Source: Phenylobacterium sp.
Lineage (GTDB): Bacteria; Pseudomonadota; Alphaproteobacteria; Caulobacterales; Caulobacteraceae
Assembly: GCF_013822795.1 (NCBI RefSeq)
Contig: NZ_PNLB01000003.1
Coordinates: 1-64,000, forward strand
Length of the DNA stretch: 64,000 nucleotides
Direction: 5' to 3'
Under the pieces are notes generated by a model that ran no database searches, was not told where the DNA came from, and saw nothing but the letters and a program-made list of their open reading frames with translations. Positions 36,803 through 47,024 of this stretch are shown one piece after another (the first letter of the stretch is position 1; each line of letters opens with the position of its first letter). Both the position numbers and the translations under genes were made by a program.

Positions 36803-38485
36803 CTAAATCGAGACGATCCAGTCTCCGGTCAGATCGGCAAGCGACCGCCCGACCAGGATGACCTGCCCGCCGCCGTCCAGGGTGATGAAGACGTCGCCGC
36901 CGCCGCTTGTAACCGCATAGGCGGCGCCCCCGCCGATCGCGACGCGATCACCTTCAGCGCGATTGAAGTCCAGAACGCGATCGATTCCAGCGCCCGCGAA
37001 CGAGTGGAAAGTGTCGGCCCCAGCCCCGCCGCGGATTGTGTCGTCGCCGCGGTCGCCGGAGAGGAAGTCCGCGCCGGACCCGCCGACCAGAGTGTCGTCG
37101 TCCTGACCGCCCAGCATCGTGTCTGCGCCATCGCCGCCTTCCAGCAGATCGCGCCCCATGTTCCCGTAGACGAGATCGTTCCCGGCCTGGCCGTAGAGCA
37201 GATCGTCATGCTGGCCGCCGAGCACCCAGTCGTCGCCCTGGCCTCCGAACAGGGTGTCGGCGCCCTTGTTGCCGTGCATGTCGTCAAAGCCGTCGCCGCC
37301 CATGAGGCTGTCGTCGCCGTCTTCACCCCGGAGGAAGTCGCTCCCCGCGCCGCCGAGGATCGTGTCGTTCCCCTCGCCGGCCAGAATTCGGTCGCCGCCC
37401 GCGTTTCCCGCCAAGGTGTTGGCCGCCGCATTGCCGATCAAGGTGTCGGCTCCGCCCCCGGCGGCGATGTCCTCGATCGTCGTGCTGTAGGCGATGCCGA
37501 GATTGTCGCGCCCGGTGTAGAGAATGCCGTGCGTCTCCGAGTTGTCGTAGGCTCTGGCGATGTCGTCGGCGAAGTCGGGCAATTTCGCCGTCCACAAGGC
37601 CTGCTGGGCCTCACGCGTGTAGATGGCGATGCTGCTGTAGGCGCCTGGGGTCAGGTCTATGTAAGACGGCCGACTATGCGCCGACAGATCGATGCGATCC
37701 GCCCCGCCCGCATCGTAAATTGACGTCAGGAACGGAGTGTTTTCGTCCCAACTATAGATGTCGGCGCCGGCCGCCGTGGTCGGGTTAACCCCGTAGAGCG
37801 ACTGTAGCGCCAGGATGTCGAACACCATCGGCTGCGCGACGACGAGGCGCTCCCCCCGTGTCATCATGCCGTCGCCGTAGCGGTAGAAGCTTAGAGTCTC
37901 GACGTCCTCTGCGGTGGTGTAGGACATCACCGAATAGCGGGTGGAATCGAACGCCGCCGGAAGCGCCATTGCGTGGTCGAACGGGTGATTCAGCCCCAGC
38001 GCATGCCCCAACTCGTGAAGCACGACCGGCAAGACCGTCTCGCCCTTTTCAAAGTTCCAGCCCACCCCCAGCGTGCTCTTCGCCATGCCGTCGTCGAGCC
38101 AAATGTCGCCAGCGCCCGGATCGGCTCCGCCGCCGATCGCTGGCGGGGGCGATGCGTAGCCTCCCCACGGATGTGCATCGACGAAGGCGATGCGGATGTC
38201 GCCCTGCTGCGCCGCGTCGACAGTTTCCCTGATCGGCGTCGCGATCAGGCGCTCGTAGCTCGCCACGAAGACGCGGACGGCGCTGGCCTGATCTTCGGTC
38301 AGAAAGCCGAAGCCGGCCCGCCGAGGTTCATTGCCCCAGTACTCCTTCCATTCGCTCCCCAGGTCCGGATAGGCCTCCCAGGTGCTTGCGGGCCCGGGAA
38401 CGCTGAAGGTGATGACCGGGCCGGTCCACTTCATGTTCGGGAACAGCATCCCATCGAGGATTTGCTGGGCGGTCAGACTAGCCAT
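36803..38485 (-). CDS. Serralysin-like M10 metalloprotease with RTX repeats (type I secreted)
   Basis: HELGHALGLNHPFDH zinc motif, SVMSYT Met-turn, run of GGxGxD nonapeptides, C-terminal hydrophobic DWIVSI; start at 38485 or 38512. Confidence 0.9.
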   Translation of the reverse strand: MASLTAQQILDGMLFPNMKWTGPVITFSVPGPASTWEAYPDLGSEWKEYWGNEPRRAGFGFLTEDQASAVRVFVASYERLIATPIRETVDAAQQGDIRIAFVDAHPWGGYASPPPAIGGGADPGAGDIWLDDGMAKSTLGVGWNFEKGETVLPVVLHELGHALGLNHPFDHAMALPAAFDSTRYSVMSYTTAEDVETLSFYRYGDGMMTRGERLVVAQPMVFDILALQSLYGVNPTTAAGADIYSWDENTPFLTSIYDAGGADRIDLSAHSRPSYIDLTPGAYSSIAIYTREAQQALWTAKLPDFADDIARAYDNSETHGILYTGRDNLGIAYSTTIEDIAAGGGADTLIGNAAANTLAGNAGGDRILAGEGNDTILGGAGSDFLRGEDGDDSLMGGDGFDDMHGNKGADTLFGGQGDDWVLGGQHDDLLYGQAGNDLVYGNMGRDLLEGGDGADTMLGGQDDDTLVGGSGADFLSGDRGDDTIRGGAGADTFHSFAGAGIDRVLDFNRAEGDRVAIGGGAAYAVTSGGGDVFITLDGGGQVILVGRSLADLTGDWIVSI

Positions 38486-38582
38486 GCGTCCATTCACAAC
38501 AACGGCGAGCATTCAAAGCTCACCGCCATCATTAGTAGCGCCCGACTGCGAGCTCAACCCGGCGCGCCGGCGCGACTCCCGC

Positions 38583-39971
38583 CTAGGCCCGCATCGCGCG
38601 CTCAAGGGCCTCGTAGACCCGTCCATCGGCGCACTGGGCGACGTTGAAGCGCATGTAGCCGCGCGCCGACTGCGAGAGACTGAAGGCGTCGCCGGGCGCC
38701 AGCACCACCCCGTCCGACAGAGCGCGCTGCGCGAGCCGGGCTGCGTCCACGCCTTCGGGCAAGGCCATCCAGAGAAACATCCCTGCCTGCGGCTCGATCC
38801 AGGGCTCGAGCCCCATGGTCCGCAGGCGCCGCAAGGTTTCTCCCCTCGCCCGGGCCAGTCGTTCGCGCAGGCTGGCCAAGTAGCGGCGATAGCCGCCGTC
38901 GGTGAGGATCGCCAGGGTCAGTTCGGCCGCCAGCTGCCCGCCGCCGAACGACGTGGCGACCTTCAGGTCCACCAGTCCTTCGATCCAGTCAGCGCGGGCG
39001 GCGATGAAGCCGCAGCGCGCTGCGGCCGACAGGGTCTTGGAGAAACTGCCGATGTGGACGACGCGGTCGAGGCCGTCGAAGGCCGCCAGGCGCGGAGCAG
39101 GCTCGATCTCCAGGTCCGCATAGATGTCGTCCTCGACAATGGTCACGCCATGGCGTTCGGCCAACTTCAACAGACGGTGGGCCACGACCGGAGTCAGGAT
39201 GGCGCCGGTCGGGTTCTGCGGCCCCGAATTGGTGATGTAGAGCCGCGGCCGGTGCTCGATCAGCGCCAGCTCGAACGCCTCGAGATCGGGCCCCGACGCA
39301 GTCCACGGCGCGCCGACCACCTGCACCCGGTGCGCGCGCAGCATAGCGTGGAAGTTGAAGTAGCAGGGATCGTCGACCATCACCGTGTCGCCCGGCTCGA
39401 GCAGGAAGCGGCACACCAGATCGATGGCCTGGGTTCCCGACTCGGCCAGCATGATCTGGCCGGGCGGCGCCTCGACGCCGTGCTCGGCCAGACGCCGAGA
39501 GAGATGCTGGCGTAAAGCCGGCAGCCCCAGCGGCGGCCCGTAGTCGGTCAGGTTGGCGCGCTCGGACCGCGCCAGGCTGCGCAAGGCGCGGCGCACGGCG
39601 TCCTGCGGCATCCAGTCAGTGGGCAACCAGCCGCAACCGGGCTTCAGCGCGTCAGGCCACGTCTCCAGCGACTGTCGCGACACCCACAGCGGGTCGATGG
39701 ACCGATCGAGCCTAGGTCCCAGCTCGGCCAGCGCCAGGGGCGGCGTGCGGCCGGCGACATAGAAGCCCGAGCCGCGCCGGGCCTGGATGACGCCCTCTGC
39801 CGCCAAGCGGTCGTAGGCCTCCACCACCGTCGACTTGGAGACGCCCATGGCGACGGCGAAGGCGCGGATCGACGGCGCCTTCGCCCCCGGCTGGAGGGCG
39901 CGGCCGGCGATGCGCTGACGGATGGCGGCCATGACCTGATCGACGCGCGTGCCGCCGCTTTCGAACGTCAT
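38583..39971 (-). CDS. MocR/PdxR-type GntR-aminotransferase fusion regulator
   Basis: wHTH MAAIRQRIAGRALQPGAKAPSIRAFAVAMGVSKSTVVEAYDRLAAEGVIQARRGSGFYV plus PLP aminotransferase domain IGSFSKTLSAAARCGF. Confidence 0.9.
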   Translation of the reverse strand: MTFESGGTRVDQVMAAIRQRIAGRALQPGAKAPSIRAFAVAMGVSKSTVVEAYDRLAAEGVIQARRGSGFYVAGRTPPLALAELGPRLDRSIDPLWVSRQSLETWPDALKPGCGWLPTDWMPQDAVRRALRSLARSERANLTDYGPPLGLPALRQHLSRRLAEHGVEAPPGQIMLAESGTQAIDLVCRFLLEPGDTVMVDDPCYFNFHAMLRAHRVQVVGAPWTASGPDLEAFELALIEHRPRLYITNSGPQNPTGAILTPVVAHRLLKLAERHGVTIVEDDIYADLEIEPAPRLAAFDGLDRVVHIGSFSKTLSAAARCGFIAARADWIEGLVDLKVATSFGGGQLAAELTLAILTDGGYRRYLASLRERLARARGETLRRLRTMGLEPWIEPQAGMFLWMALPEGVDAARLAQRALSDGVVLAPGDAFSLSQSARGYMRFNVAQCADGRVYEALERAMRA

Positions 39972-40076
39972 CTGTATTGCAATCCTGATCAGTACAGTTT
40001 GGCGCAATTGTACCTGACCGTTCCTGGCTGGGCGAGCGCCGCGCGGCGCATACCGACGAAGAACGGAGATGCGGAC

Positions 40077-40937
40077 ATGGATGCGAAGACGCGCGGCTGG
40101 CTGGACGGCTTTCTCGGGGTGGCGATCTTTTCGGGATCGCTGCCCGCCACGCGCATCGCCGTGGCCGAACTCTCGCCGACCTTTCTGACCGCGGCACGGG
40201 CGAGCATCGCCGGCCTGCTGGCGATCGCCCTGCTGGCCGCCTTCCGCGCGCCGAGGCCGGAGCGACGCGACCTCGCCCCTTTGGCGATGATGGGCCTAGG
40301 GGTGGTGCTGGGCTTCCCGATGCTGACCGCCCTGGCGCTCCAACACGTCACGGCCGCCCACTCGATCGTGTTCGTCGGCTTGCTCCCAATAACCACCGCG
40401 GTCTTCGCGGTGCTGCTGGGCGGCGAGCGGCCCAAGCGCTCGTTCTGGATCTTCGCCCTGATCGGGGCGGCGCTGGTCGCGGGCTTCGCCTTCAGCCAAG
40501 GCGGCGCGGGCTCCGTGCAGGGCGACCTGCTGATGGTCGCCGCCATTGTCGTCTGCGGCCTGGGCTACGCCGAGGGCGGCCGCGTCTCGCGCCGCCTGGG
40601 CGGCTGGCAGGCGGTCTGCTGGTCGCTGATCCTATGCCTGCCGCTGATGGCGCCGGCGGCGCTGCTGGCGCGCCCGGCGGAGCTCGCAGCGATCAGCGCG
40701 CAGGCCTGGACGGGCCTGGCCTATGTCTCGCTGTTCAGCATGCTGATCGGATGCGTGTTCTGGTACCGCGGCCTGGCCGCGGGCGGCGTGGCGGCGGTCG
40801 GGCAGTTGCAGCTGCTGCAGCCCTTCATGGGGCTGGCCCTGGCGGCGGGCCTACTGGGCGAGCCCGTGGGCTGGTCGATGGCGGCGGTGACCGTCGCGGT
40901 GGTGCTGTGCGTGGCGGGGGCCAGGCGCTTCGCCTGA
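40077..40937 (+). CDS. EamA/DMT superfamily transporter
   Basis: Two EamA repeats; about 10 TM helices; divergent from MocR regulator. Confidence 0.88.
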   Translation: MDAKTRGWLDGFLGVAIFSGSLPATRIAVAELSPTFLTAARASIAGLLAIALLAAFRAPRPERRDLAPLAMMGLGVVLGFPMLTALALQHVTAAHSIVFVGLLPITTAVFAVLLGGERPKRSFWIFALIGAALVAGFAFSQGGAGSVQGDLLMVAAIVVCGLGYAEGGRVSRRLGGWQAVCWSLILCLPLMAPAALLARPAELAAISAQAWTGLAYVSLFSMLIGCVFWYRGLAAGGVAAVGQLQLLQPFMGLALAAGLLGEPVGWSMAAVTVAVVLCVAGARRFA

Positions 40938-40957
40938 TCCCCCGCCTCGCGAGAGAC

Positions 40958-41524
40958 TTAGTCCTTAGCGCGTTCCTGATAGGTCCAGTCTTCGGTCAGG
41001 ATCACCACGCGCGTGCCGGCGGTGATGTACGGCGGCACCATGACGCGCTCGCCATTGGTCAGGATCGCCGGCTTGTACGACGACGAAGCGGTCTGGCCCT
41101 TCACCGACGGCTCGGTCTCGGCGATCTCGAAGGTCACCAGACGCGGCAGTTCCATGGCGATCGGCACGCCTTCGTGGACCGAGAGCACGACGGTCATGCC
41201 GTCGGTCAGCCACGGCGCGTTGTCGCCGACGGTATCTTCGGAAACCACGACCTGGTCGTAGGTTTCGGGCTGCATGAAGTGGTAGCCCTCACCGTCCTGG
41301 TAGAGGAAGTTGTAGTTGCGGTCGTCGACGAAGGCGCGTTCGACCTGCTCGGTCGTGCGCCAGCGCTCGGACACCTTCACCCCGTCGGAGATGCGGCGCA
41401 TGTTGAGCTGGGTGACCGGGGTTCCCTTGCCGGGATGGATGTTTTCGGCGGTCAGGACGACATAGAGCTTGCCGTCCATATCGACGACGGCGCCTTTCCT
41501 GAGCGAGCTGGCAGCGACCTTCAC
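40958..41524 (-). CDS. efp: Elongation factor P
   Basis: [50 protein letters not shown] start. Confidence 0.93.
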   Translation of the reverse strand: MKVAASSLRKGAVVDMDGKLYVVLTAENIHPGKGTPVTQLNMRRISDGVKVSERWRTTEQVERAFVDDRNYNFLYQDGEGYHFMQPETYDQVVVSEDTVGDNAPWLTDGMTVVLSVHEGVPIAMELPRLVTFEIAETEPSVKGQTASSSYKPAILTNGERVMVPPYITAGTRVVILTEDWTYQERAKD

Positions 41525-41666
41525 GTAGTTCGTCCTCGAGCCTATTGGGAGGCCGGGCATCGGCCTCGCGCGATTCCGCCGAGCGGCGGTCTTGGCGCGC
41601 ACCTATACGATGAAGGCGAAATTCGCCAGTCATGATCGAATTGGCCGCATAGAGGACGCCGTGCCG

Positions 41667-42719
41667 ATGACTTCACAATCGCCATGGTGGCGGGCCGACA
41701 TCCACCAGGACCGCCGGCCGTTCCTGCTGGCGCGAGGCGCGATCACCCGCGCCGTGCGCCGCTGGTTCGAGGATCGCAGCTTCATTGAGGTCGAGGGCGC
41801 GGCGTTGCAGGTCTCGCCCGGCAACGAGGCGCATCTGCACGCCTTCGGCACTGAAATCATTGGCAATGCCGGCGAGCGTCGACCGCTCTACCTGCACACC
41901 TCGCCCGAGTTCGCGTGCAAGAAGCTGCTGGCCGCCGGCGAGACGCGGATCTTCGATTTCGCGCGGGTCTGGCGCAATCGCGAGCGCGGGCCGCTGCATC
42001 ACCCGGAGTTCACCCTGCTCGAGTGGTACCGGACGGGCGAGCCCTATGAACAACTCATGGTCGACTGCGCGGACCTGCTGCGGCTCGCGGCGGAGACGAT
42101 TGGGGCCAAAACCCTCTCCTATCGGCAGGTTTCCAGCGATCCCTTCCAGGAACCTGAACGGTTGAGCCTGCAGGAGGCCTTCCAGCGCCATGCCGGGATC
42201 GACCTGCTGGCCACGGTCGCGGCGGACGGCGAGACCGACCGCGACGGACTGGCTTACGCGGCAAGGGCTTGCGGCGTCCGCATCGCCGACGATGACGTCT
42301 GGCAGGATATCTATTCGAAGGTGCTGGTTGAGAAGGTCGAGCCCAACCTGGGCATGGGCCGGCCGACCGTTCTTTGCGAGTACCCGATCAGCGAGGCGGC
42401 CCTGGCCCGCCCCAAGGCGTCCGACCCGCGGGTGGCCGAACGCTTCGAGCTCTATGCCTGTGGGGTGGAGCTCGCCAATGCGTTCGGCGAGCTGACCGAT
42501 CCGGTCGAGCAGCGCCGTCGGTTCCAGGCCGAAATGGACGAGAAGGCCCGCGTCTACGGCGAGCGCTACCCGATCGACGAGGACTTTCTCGCCGCCCTGC
42601 CCCACATGCCGAGCGCCTGCGGCTCGGCGCTGGGGTTCGACCGCCTGGTGATGCTGGCGACCGGCGCGAGCCGCATCGAGCAGGTGGTCTGGACCCCGGT
42701 GGCCGACGTCGCGCGCTAG
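41667..42719 (+). CDS. epmA: EF-P lysine aminoacylase EpmA (GenX/PoxA)
   Basis: Class II LysRS-like: YLHTSPEFACKKLLAAGETRIFDFARVWRNRERGPLHHPEFTLLEWYR, SACGSALGFDRLVML. Confidence 0.92.
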   Translation: MTSQSPWWRADIHQDRRPFLLARGAITRAVRRWFEDRSFIEVEGAALQVSPGNEAHLHAFGTEIIGNAGERRPLYLHTSPEFACKKLLAAGETRIFDFARVWRNRERGPLHHPEFTLLEWYRTGEPYEQLMVDCADLLRLAAETIGAKTLSYRQVSSDPFQEPERLSLQEAFQRHAGIDLLATVAADGETDRDGLAYAARACGVRIADDDVWQDIYSKVLVEKVEPNLGMGRPTVLCEYPISEAALARPKASDPRVAERFELYACGVELANAFGELTDPVEQRRRFQAEMDEKARVYGERYPIDEDFLAALPHMPSACGSALGFDRLVMLATGASRIEQVVWTPVADVAR

Positions 42720-42763
42720 GCCGCATTTGCCCCCTCGCCCTGCATGGGCCATATGCGCGCAGG

Positions 42764-43810
42764 ATGAGCACGCTTCGCAAACCTGGCGACCTGGTCGCCG
42801 CCGGGCTGGCGCCGCTGGAGCGGTTGCCCGAGCTTGAGCGCGTGGCTGCCCGCTACGCGCTGGCGATCACCCCGGACATGGCCGAGCTCATCGATCCCGA
42901 CGACGCCGCCGATCCCATCGCCCGCCAGCTGATGCCCAGCGAGGCCGAGCTGGAGATGCGCGCCGAAGAGAACCCCGATCCGGTCGGCGACTTCGCCTTC
43001 AGCCCGGTCGAGGGGATCGTCCACCGCTATCCCGACCGTGTTCTGCTGAAGCCGACCCATACCTGCGCGGTCTACTGCCGGTTCTGCTTCCGGCGCGAGA
43101 TGGTCGGGCCCGAGGGGCTGTCGAACCTGACTCCAGCGCAGCTGGGCGCCGCCTTCGCCTACATCGCCGGACGGCCGGAGATCTGGGAAGTCATCGTCAC
43201 CGGCGGCGACCCGTTCGTGCTGTCACCGCGGCGGCTGGCCGACATCTCCGCCCGCCTGGCGGCCACCGAGCATGTGAAGGTGGTCCGCTACCACACCCGC
43301 GTACCGGTCGTGGACCCCGGCGCCGTGAGCGACGAACTGGTCGCGGCGATCCAGTGCGAGGGCAAGGCCGTCTATGTCGCCCTGCACGCCAATCATCCGC
43401 GCGAGCTGACCCCTGCGGCCCGCGCCGCCTGCGCCCGCATCATCGACGCCGGCCTGCCGATGCTGAGCCAGACCGTTCTGCTGAAGGGCGTGAACGACGA
43501 TCCCGAGACCCTGGGCGCGCTGATGCGCGGCTTCGTCGAGAACCGGATCAAGCCGTACTACCTGCACCAGGGCGACCTGGCGCCGGGCACCGCGCATCTG
43601 CGGACCAGCATCGAAGAAGGCCGGGCGCTGATGCGCGCCATGCGCGGCCGCTTCTCGGGGCTTTGCCAGCCGACCTACGTGCTCGACATCCCGGACGGCC
43701 ACGGCAAGGTTCCGGTCGGCCCCGACTATGTCGGCGAGACCACCATCGAAGACCCGAACGGGGTGATCCACGCCTATCCGCCGAAGGCGCCGTCATTACC
43801 TGACGCGTAA
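42764..43810 (+). CDS. epmB: KamA/EpmB-family lysine 2,3-aminomutase-like radical SAM protein
   Basis: LKPTHTCAVYCRFCFRREMVG CxxxCxxC, VIVTGGDPFVLSPRRL. Confidence 0.85.
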   Translation: MSTLRKPGDLVAAGLAPLERLPELERVAARYALAITPDMAELIDPDDAADPIARQLMPSEAELEMRAEENPDPVGDFAFSPVEGIVHRYPDRVLLKPTHTCAVYCRFCFRREMVGPEGLSNLTPAQLGAAFAYIAGRPEIWEVIVTGGDPFVLSPRRLADISARLAATEHVKVVRYHTRVPVVDPGAVSDELVAAIQCEGKAVYVALHANHPRELTPAARAACARIIDAGLPMLSQTVLLKGVNDDPETLGALMRGFVENRIKPYYLHQGDLAPGTAHLRTSIEEGRALMRAMRGRFSGLCQPTYVLDIPDGHGKVPVGPDYVGETTIEDPNGVIHAYPPKAPSLPDA

Positions 43811-43866
43811 TCGCGCAGCCGCATGGCGTGCGGCATCCCTGTGTCCATCAGACCAGGGAGAGACAC

Positions 43867-44766
43867 ATGGACAGGCGCAACCTTCTCACCACCGGAGCCC
43901 TCGGCGGGGCCGTTCTGGCCGCCGGCGCGCCGGCCCACGCCGCCCAGCCCGCCGTCCGCACCCATGTCGCCGCCCGCGACGGCGCGAGCCTCTTCATCCG
44001 CGACTGGGGCGCGGGCGAGCCCATAGTGTTCCTGGCCGGCTGGGCCCTGACCTCGGAGATGTGGGGCTACCAGATGGCGCCGCTGAGCGCCGCCGGCTTC
44101 CGCTGCATCGCCTATGACCGCCGCGGGCACGGCCGCTCGCAGGATCCCGGCCGCGGCTACGACTACGACACCCTGGCCGACGACCTGGCCAGCGTGCTGG
44201 ACGCCCTGGACCTGCGCGGCGTGACCCTGGTCGCCCACTCGATGGCCGGCGGCGAGGCCGTCCGCTACCTGACCCGCCATGGCTCAGCAGGCCGGGTGAA
44301 GAAGGTGCTGTTCCTGGCCCCCGCCCTGCCCTGCATCGAGCAGAAGGCGGACAACCCCATGGGCGTGCCGGCCGAACTGCTGGATCTGAACCTCAAGGCG
44401 ATCATGGCCGACTTCCCCGGCTGGCTGAGCGCCAACGAAGCGCCGTTCGTGGTCCCCGCGACCTCTCAGGCCATGCGCGACGGGATCAAGGCGATGATGT
44501 TGCAGGCCTCGATGCAGGCGGTGATCGACTGCAACCGGGCCATGACCAGCGCCGACTTCCGCCGCGAGATGGCTCAGATCGACCTGCCCTGCTTGGTGAT
44601 CCACGGCGACATGGACGCCTCGGCGCCGTTGGAGATTACCGGCAAGCCGGCGGCGGCTCTGCTGAAGAACGGCGCTCTGAAGGTCTATGCCGGCGCCCCG
44701 CATGGCCTGTTCGTCACCCACGTCGCCCCGTTGAACGCCGACATCGAGGCGTTCGCACGCGGCTAG
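43867..44766 (+). CDS. Alpha/beta hydrolase (haloperoxidase-like), Tat-type signal
   Basis: MDRRNLLTTGALGGAVLAAG, LVAHSMAGGEAVRYL nucleophile elbow, CLVIHGDMDASAP. Confidence 0.88.
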   Translation: MDRRNLLTTGALGGAVLAAGAPAHAAQPAVRTHVAARDGASLFIRDWGAGEPIVFLAGWALTSEMWGYQMAPLSAAGFRCIAYDRRGHGRSQDPGRGYDYDTLADDLASVLDALDLRGVTLVAHSMAGGEAVRYLTRHGSAGRVKKVLFLAPALPCIEQKADNPMGVPAELLDLNLKAIMADFPGWLSANEAPFVVPATSQAMRDGIKAMMLQASMQAVIDCNRAMTSADFRREMAQIDLPCLVIHGDMDASAPLEITGKPAAALLKNGALKVYAGAPHGLFVTHVAPLNADIEAFARG

Positions 44767-44834
44767 CGGCCCGATTGAGCAAACGCCGGTCTTCGACTAG
44801 CGTCCTCGCGTCCGAGGCTGGACGGGGGACGCAC

Positions 44835-45293
44835 GTGGCTTCGAAACGCTCGATCCTGACGGCGATCATCCTGGGCGGGGTGGTCGCGGCCACCCTCGAC
44901 ATCGGTGCGGCCATGCTGATCAGCGGCGCCAGCCTGACGACCATCCTGCACTTCATCGCCAGCGGCCTGATTGGCAAGGCGGCGTTCGACGGCGGCGCGG
45001 CCACGGCGGCGCTCGGCGCCGTGCTGCAGGAACTGATGGGCCTGATCATCGCCGCGGTCTTCGTATTGGCGACGCTCGCCGCGCCGGCGCTGCGCCGCGC
45101 CTGGATCGCCGCGGGCCTAGCCTACGGCGTCGTGATCTACGGGGTCATGAACTACGTGGTGATGCCGCTGTCGGCCGTCGGCCGCTACCCGACGTTCAGC
45201 GTCGAGGGCTTGGTCAAGAACGGGCTGGCGATGCTGGCCTTCGGCCTGATCATCGCCGGGTTCGCGCGGCGGAGCCTGCCAGCGACAGACTGA
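44835..45293 (+). CDS. Hypothetical multi-TM membrane protein
   Basis: About 4 hydrophobic segments; GTG start. Confidence 0.6.
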   Translation: MASKRSILTAIILGGVVAATLDIGAAMLISGASLTTILHFIASGLIGKAAFDGGAATAALGAVLQELMGLIIAAVFVLATLAAPALRRAWIAAGLAYGVVIYGVMNYVVMPLSAVGRYPTFSVEGLVKNGLAMLAFGLIIAGFARRSLPATD

Positions 45294-45363
45294 AAATCGC
45301 TCGAATTCCAACGCCGTCCAACGGGAGCCTATCAGGCCAGACCGCCAGTCCTGGGGCCGCGCC

Positions 45364-46977
45364 CTAGCCAACGATGCTCCGCGCCACCGCTTCGGCGACC
45401 TTGATGCCGTCGATGGAGGCCGAGAGGATCCCGCCAGCGTAGCCTGCGCCTTCGCCGGCCGGATAGAGACCGGCGGTGTTGAGGCTCTGGAAGTCCTTGC
45501 CGCGGGTGATGCGAACCGGCGAGGAGGTACGGGTCTCGACCCCCGTGAGGACGGCGTCGGCGGCGTCGAATCCGGGAATCTGGCGGGCGAAGGCCGGCAG
45601 GGCCTCGCGGATCGCCTCGATGGCGTAGTCCGGCAGGCAGGACGAAAGGTCGGTGGGCGTCACGCCGGGGCGGTACGAAGGGACGATCTCGCCGAGGCTG
45701 GTCGAAGGCTTGCCGGCAAGGAAGTCGCCGACCCGCTGGCCAGGCGCGGCGTAGGTCTCGCCGCCCGCGACGAAGGCCTGGGCCTCCCAGTGACGCTGCA
45801 GGGCGATGCCAGCGAGCGGGTGTCCGGGATAGTCACGCTCCGGCTCGATGCCGACGACGATGCCGGCGTTGGCGTTCCGCTCGTTGCGGGAATACTGGCT
45901 CATGCCGTTGGTGACGACCCGCCCCGGCTCGGAGGCGGCGGCGACCACCGTGCCGCCCGGGCACATGCAGAAACTGTAGACCGTGCGGCCGTTGGAACAG
46001 TGGTGCGAGAGGCTGTAGGCGGCCGCGCCCAGGTCCTTGTGCCCGGCGTTGGTCCCGAAGCGGGCGCGGTCGATCCAGGACTGCGGGTGCTCGATCCGGA
46101 AGCCCAGGGAGAACGGCTTGGCCTCGATGTGGACGCCGCGGTCGTAGAGCGTGTGGAAGGTGTCGCGGGCGCTGTGACCGAGGGCCAGGACCACGTGGTC
46201 GGCCTCGATGTAGCCGCCGTCCTGCAAGTGGAGGCCGCGGATCCGGCGCTGGCCGCCGTCATCGACGATGTCGAAGTCCTCGACCTTGTGCTGGAAGCGG
46301 TACTCGCCGCCAAGGCTCTCCACCTTTTCGCGCATGGCCTCGACCATGGTCACCAGCCGGAAGGTGCCGACGTGGGGGTGAGCCTCGGTGAGGATCTCGG
46401 GCGGCGCGCCGGCGTCGACGAACTCAGTCAGCACCTTGCGGCTGAGGAAGCGCGGATCCTTGACCTGGCTGTAGAGCTTGCCGTCGGAGAAGGTGCCGGC
46501 GCCGCCCTCCCCGAACTGGACGTTGGATTCCGGGTGCAGCTTGCTGCGCCGCCAGAGGTCCCAGGTGTCCTTGGTACGCTCGCGCACGACCTTGCCGCGA
46601 TCGAGGATGATCGGCTTGAAGCCCATCTCGGCCAGGATCAAACCGGCGAAGAGGCCGCACGGGCCGGCGCCGATGACCACCGGCCGCTTGGCCAGATCGG
46701 CCGGGGCCTGGGCGACCTGGCGATAGGCCATGTCCGGGGTCGGCTGGACGTTGCGGTCGCCGGCATGGCGGGCGAGCACGGCGGCCTCGTCAGTCACGAC
46801 GACGTCGACGGTGTAGACCATCAGGATCGCCGACTTGCGCCGCGCGTCGTTGGCGCGGCGGAAGACCTCGAACGAGACGAGTTCGGCCTCCGGGCCCGCC
46901 AGCTTGGCCAGCACCGCGGCGCGCAGGTCCTCTTCCGGATGGCCGAGGGGCAGCTTGAGTTCGGTCAGTCGCAACAT
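45364..46977 (-). CDS. NAD(P)/FAD-dependent oxidoreductase (COG2509-like)
   Basis: VIGAGPCGLFAGLILAEMGFKPIILDRG, NVQFGEGGAGTFSDGKLYSQVKDPR, YPAGEGAGYAGGILSASIDGIKVAEAV. Confidence 0.85.
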   Translation of the reverse strand: MLRLTELKLPLGHPEEDLRAAVLAKLAGPEAELVSFEVFRRANDARRKSAILMVYTVDVVVTDEAAVLARHAGDRNVQPTPDMAYRQVAQAPADLAKRPVVIGAGPCGLFAGLILAEMGFKPIILDRGKVVRERTKDTWDLWRRSKLHPESNVQFGEGGAGTFSDGKLYSQVKDPRFLSRKVLTEFVDAGAPPEILTEAHPHVGTFRLVTMVEAMREKVESLGGEYRFQHKVEDFDIVDDGGQRRIRGLHLQDGGYIEADHVVLALGHSARDTFHTLYDRGVHIEAKPFSLGFRIEHPQSWIDRARFGTNAGHKDLGAAAYSLSHHCSNGRTVYSFCMCPGGTVVAAASEPGRVVTNGMSQYSRNERNANAGIVVGIEPERDYPGHPLAGIALQRHWEAQAFVAGGETYAAPGQRVGDFLAGKPSTSLGEIVPSYRPGVTPTDLSSCLPDYAIEAIREALPAFARQIPGFDAADAVLTGVETRTSSPVRITRGKDFQSLNTAGLYPAGEGAGYAGGILSASIDGIKVAEAVARSIVG

Positions 46978-47024
46978 CGGCGGGCTTGTAGCGGGTCTGG
47001 GGACGGAAAACAGCCGAGTTCCTC

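Noticed and set aside
36960-37420. Tandem DNA repeats considered as CRISPR or satellite
   Set aside because: Imperfect 27-bp periodicity fully explained by RTX nonapeptide coding repeats
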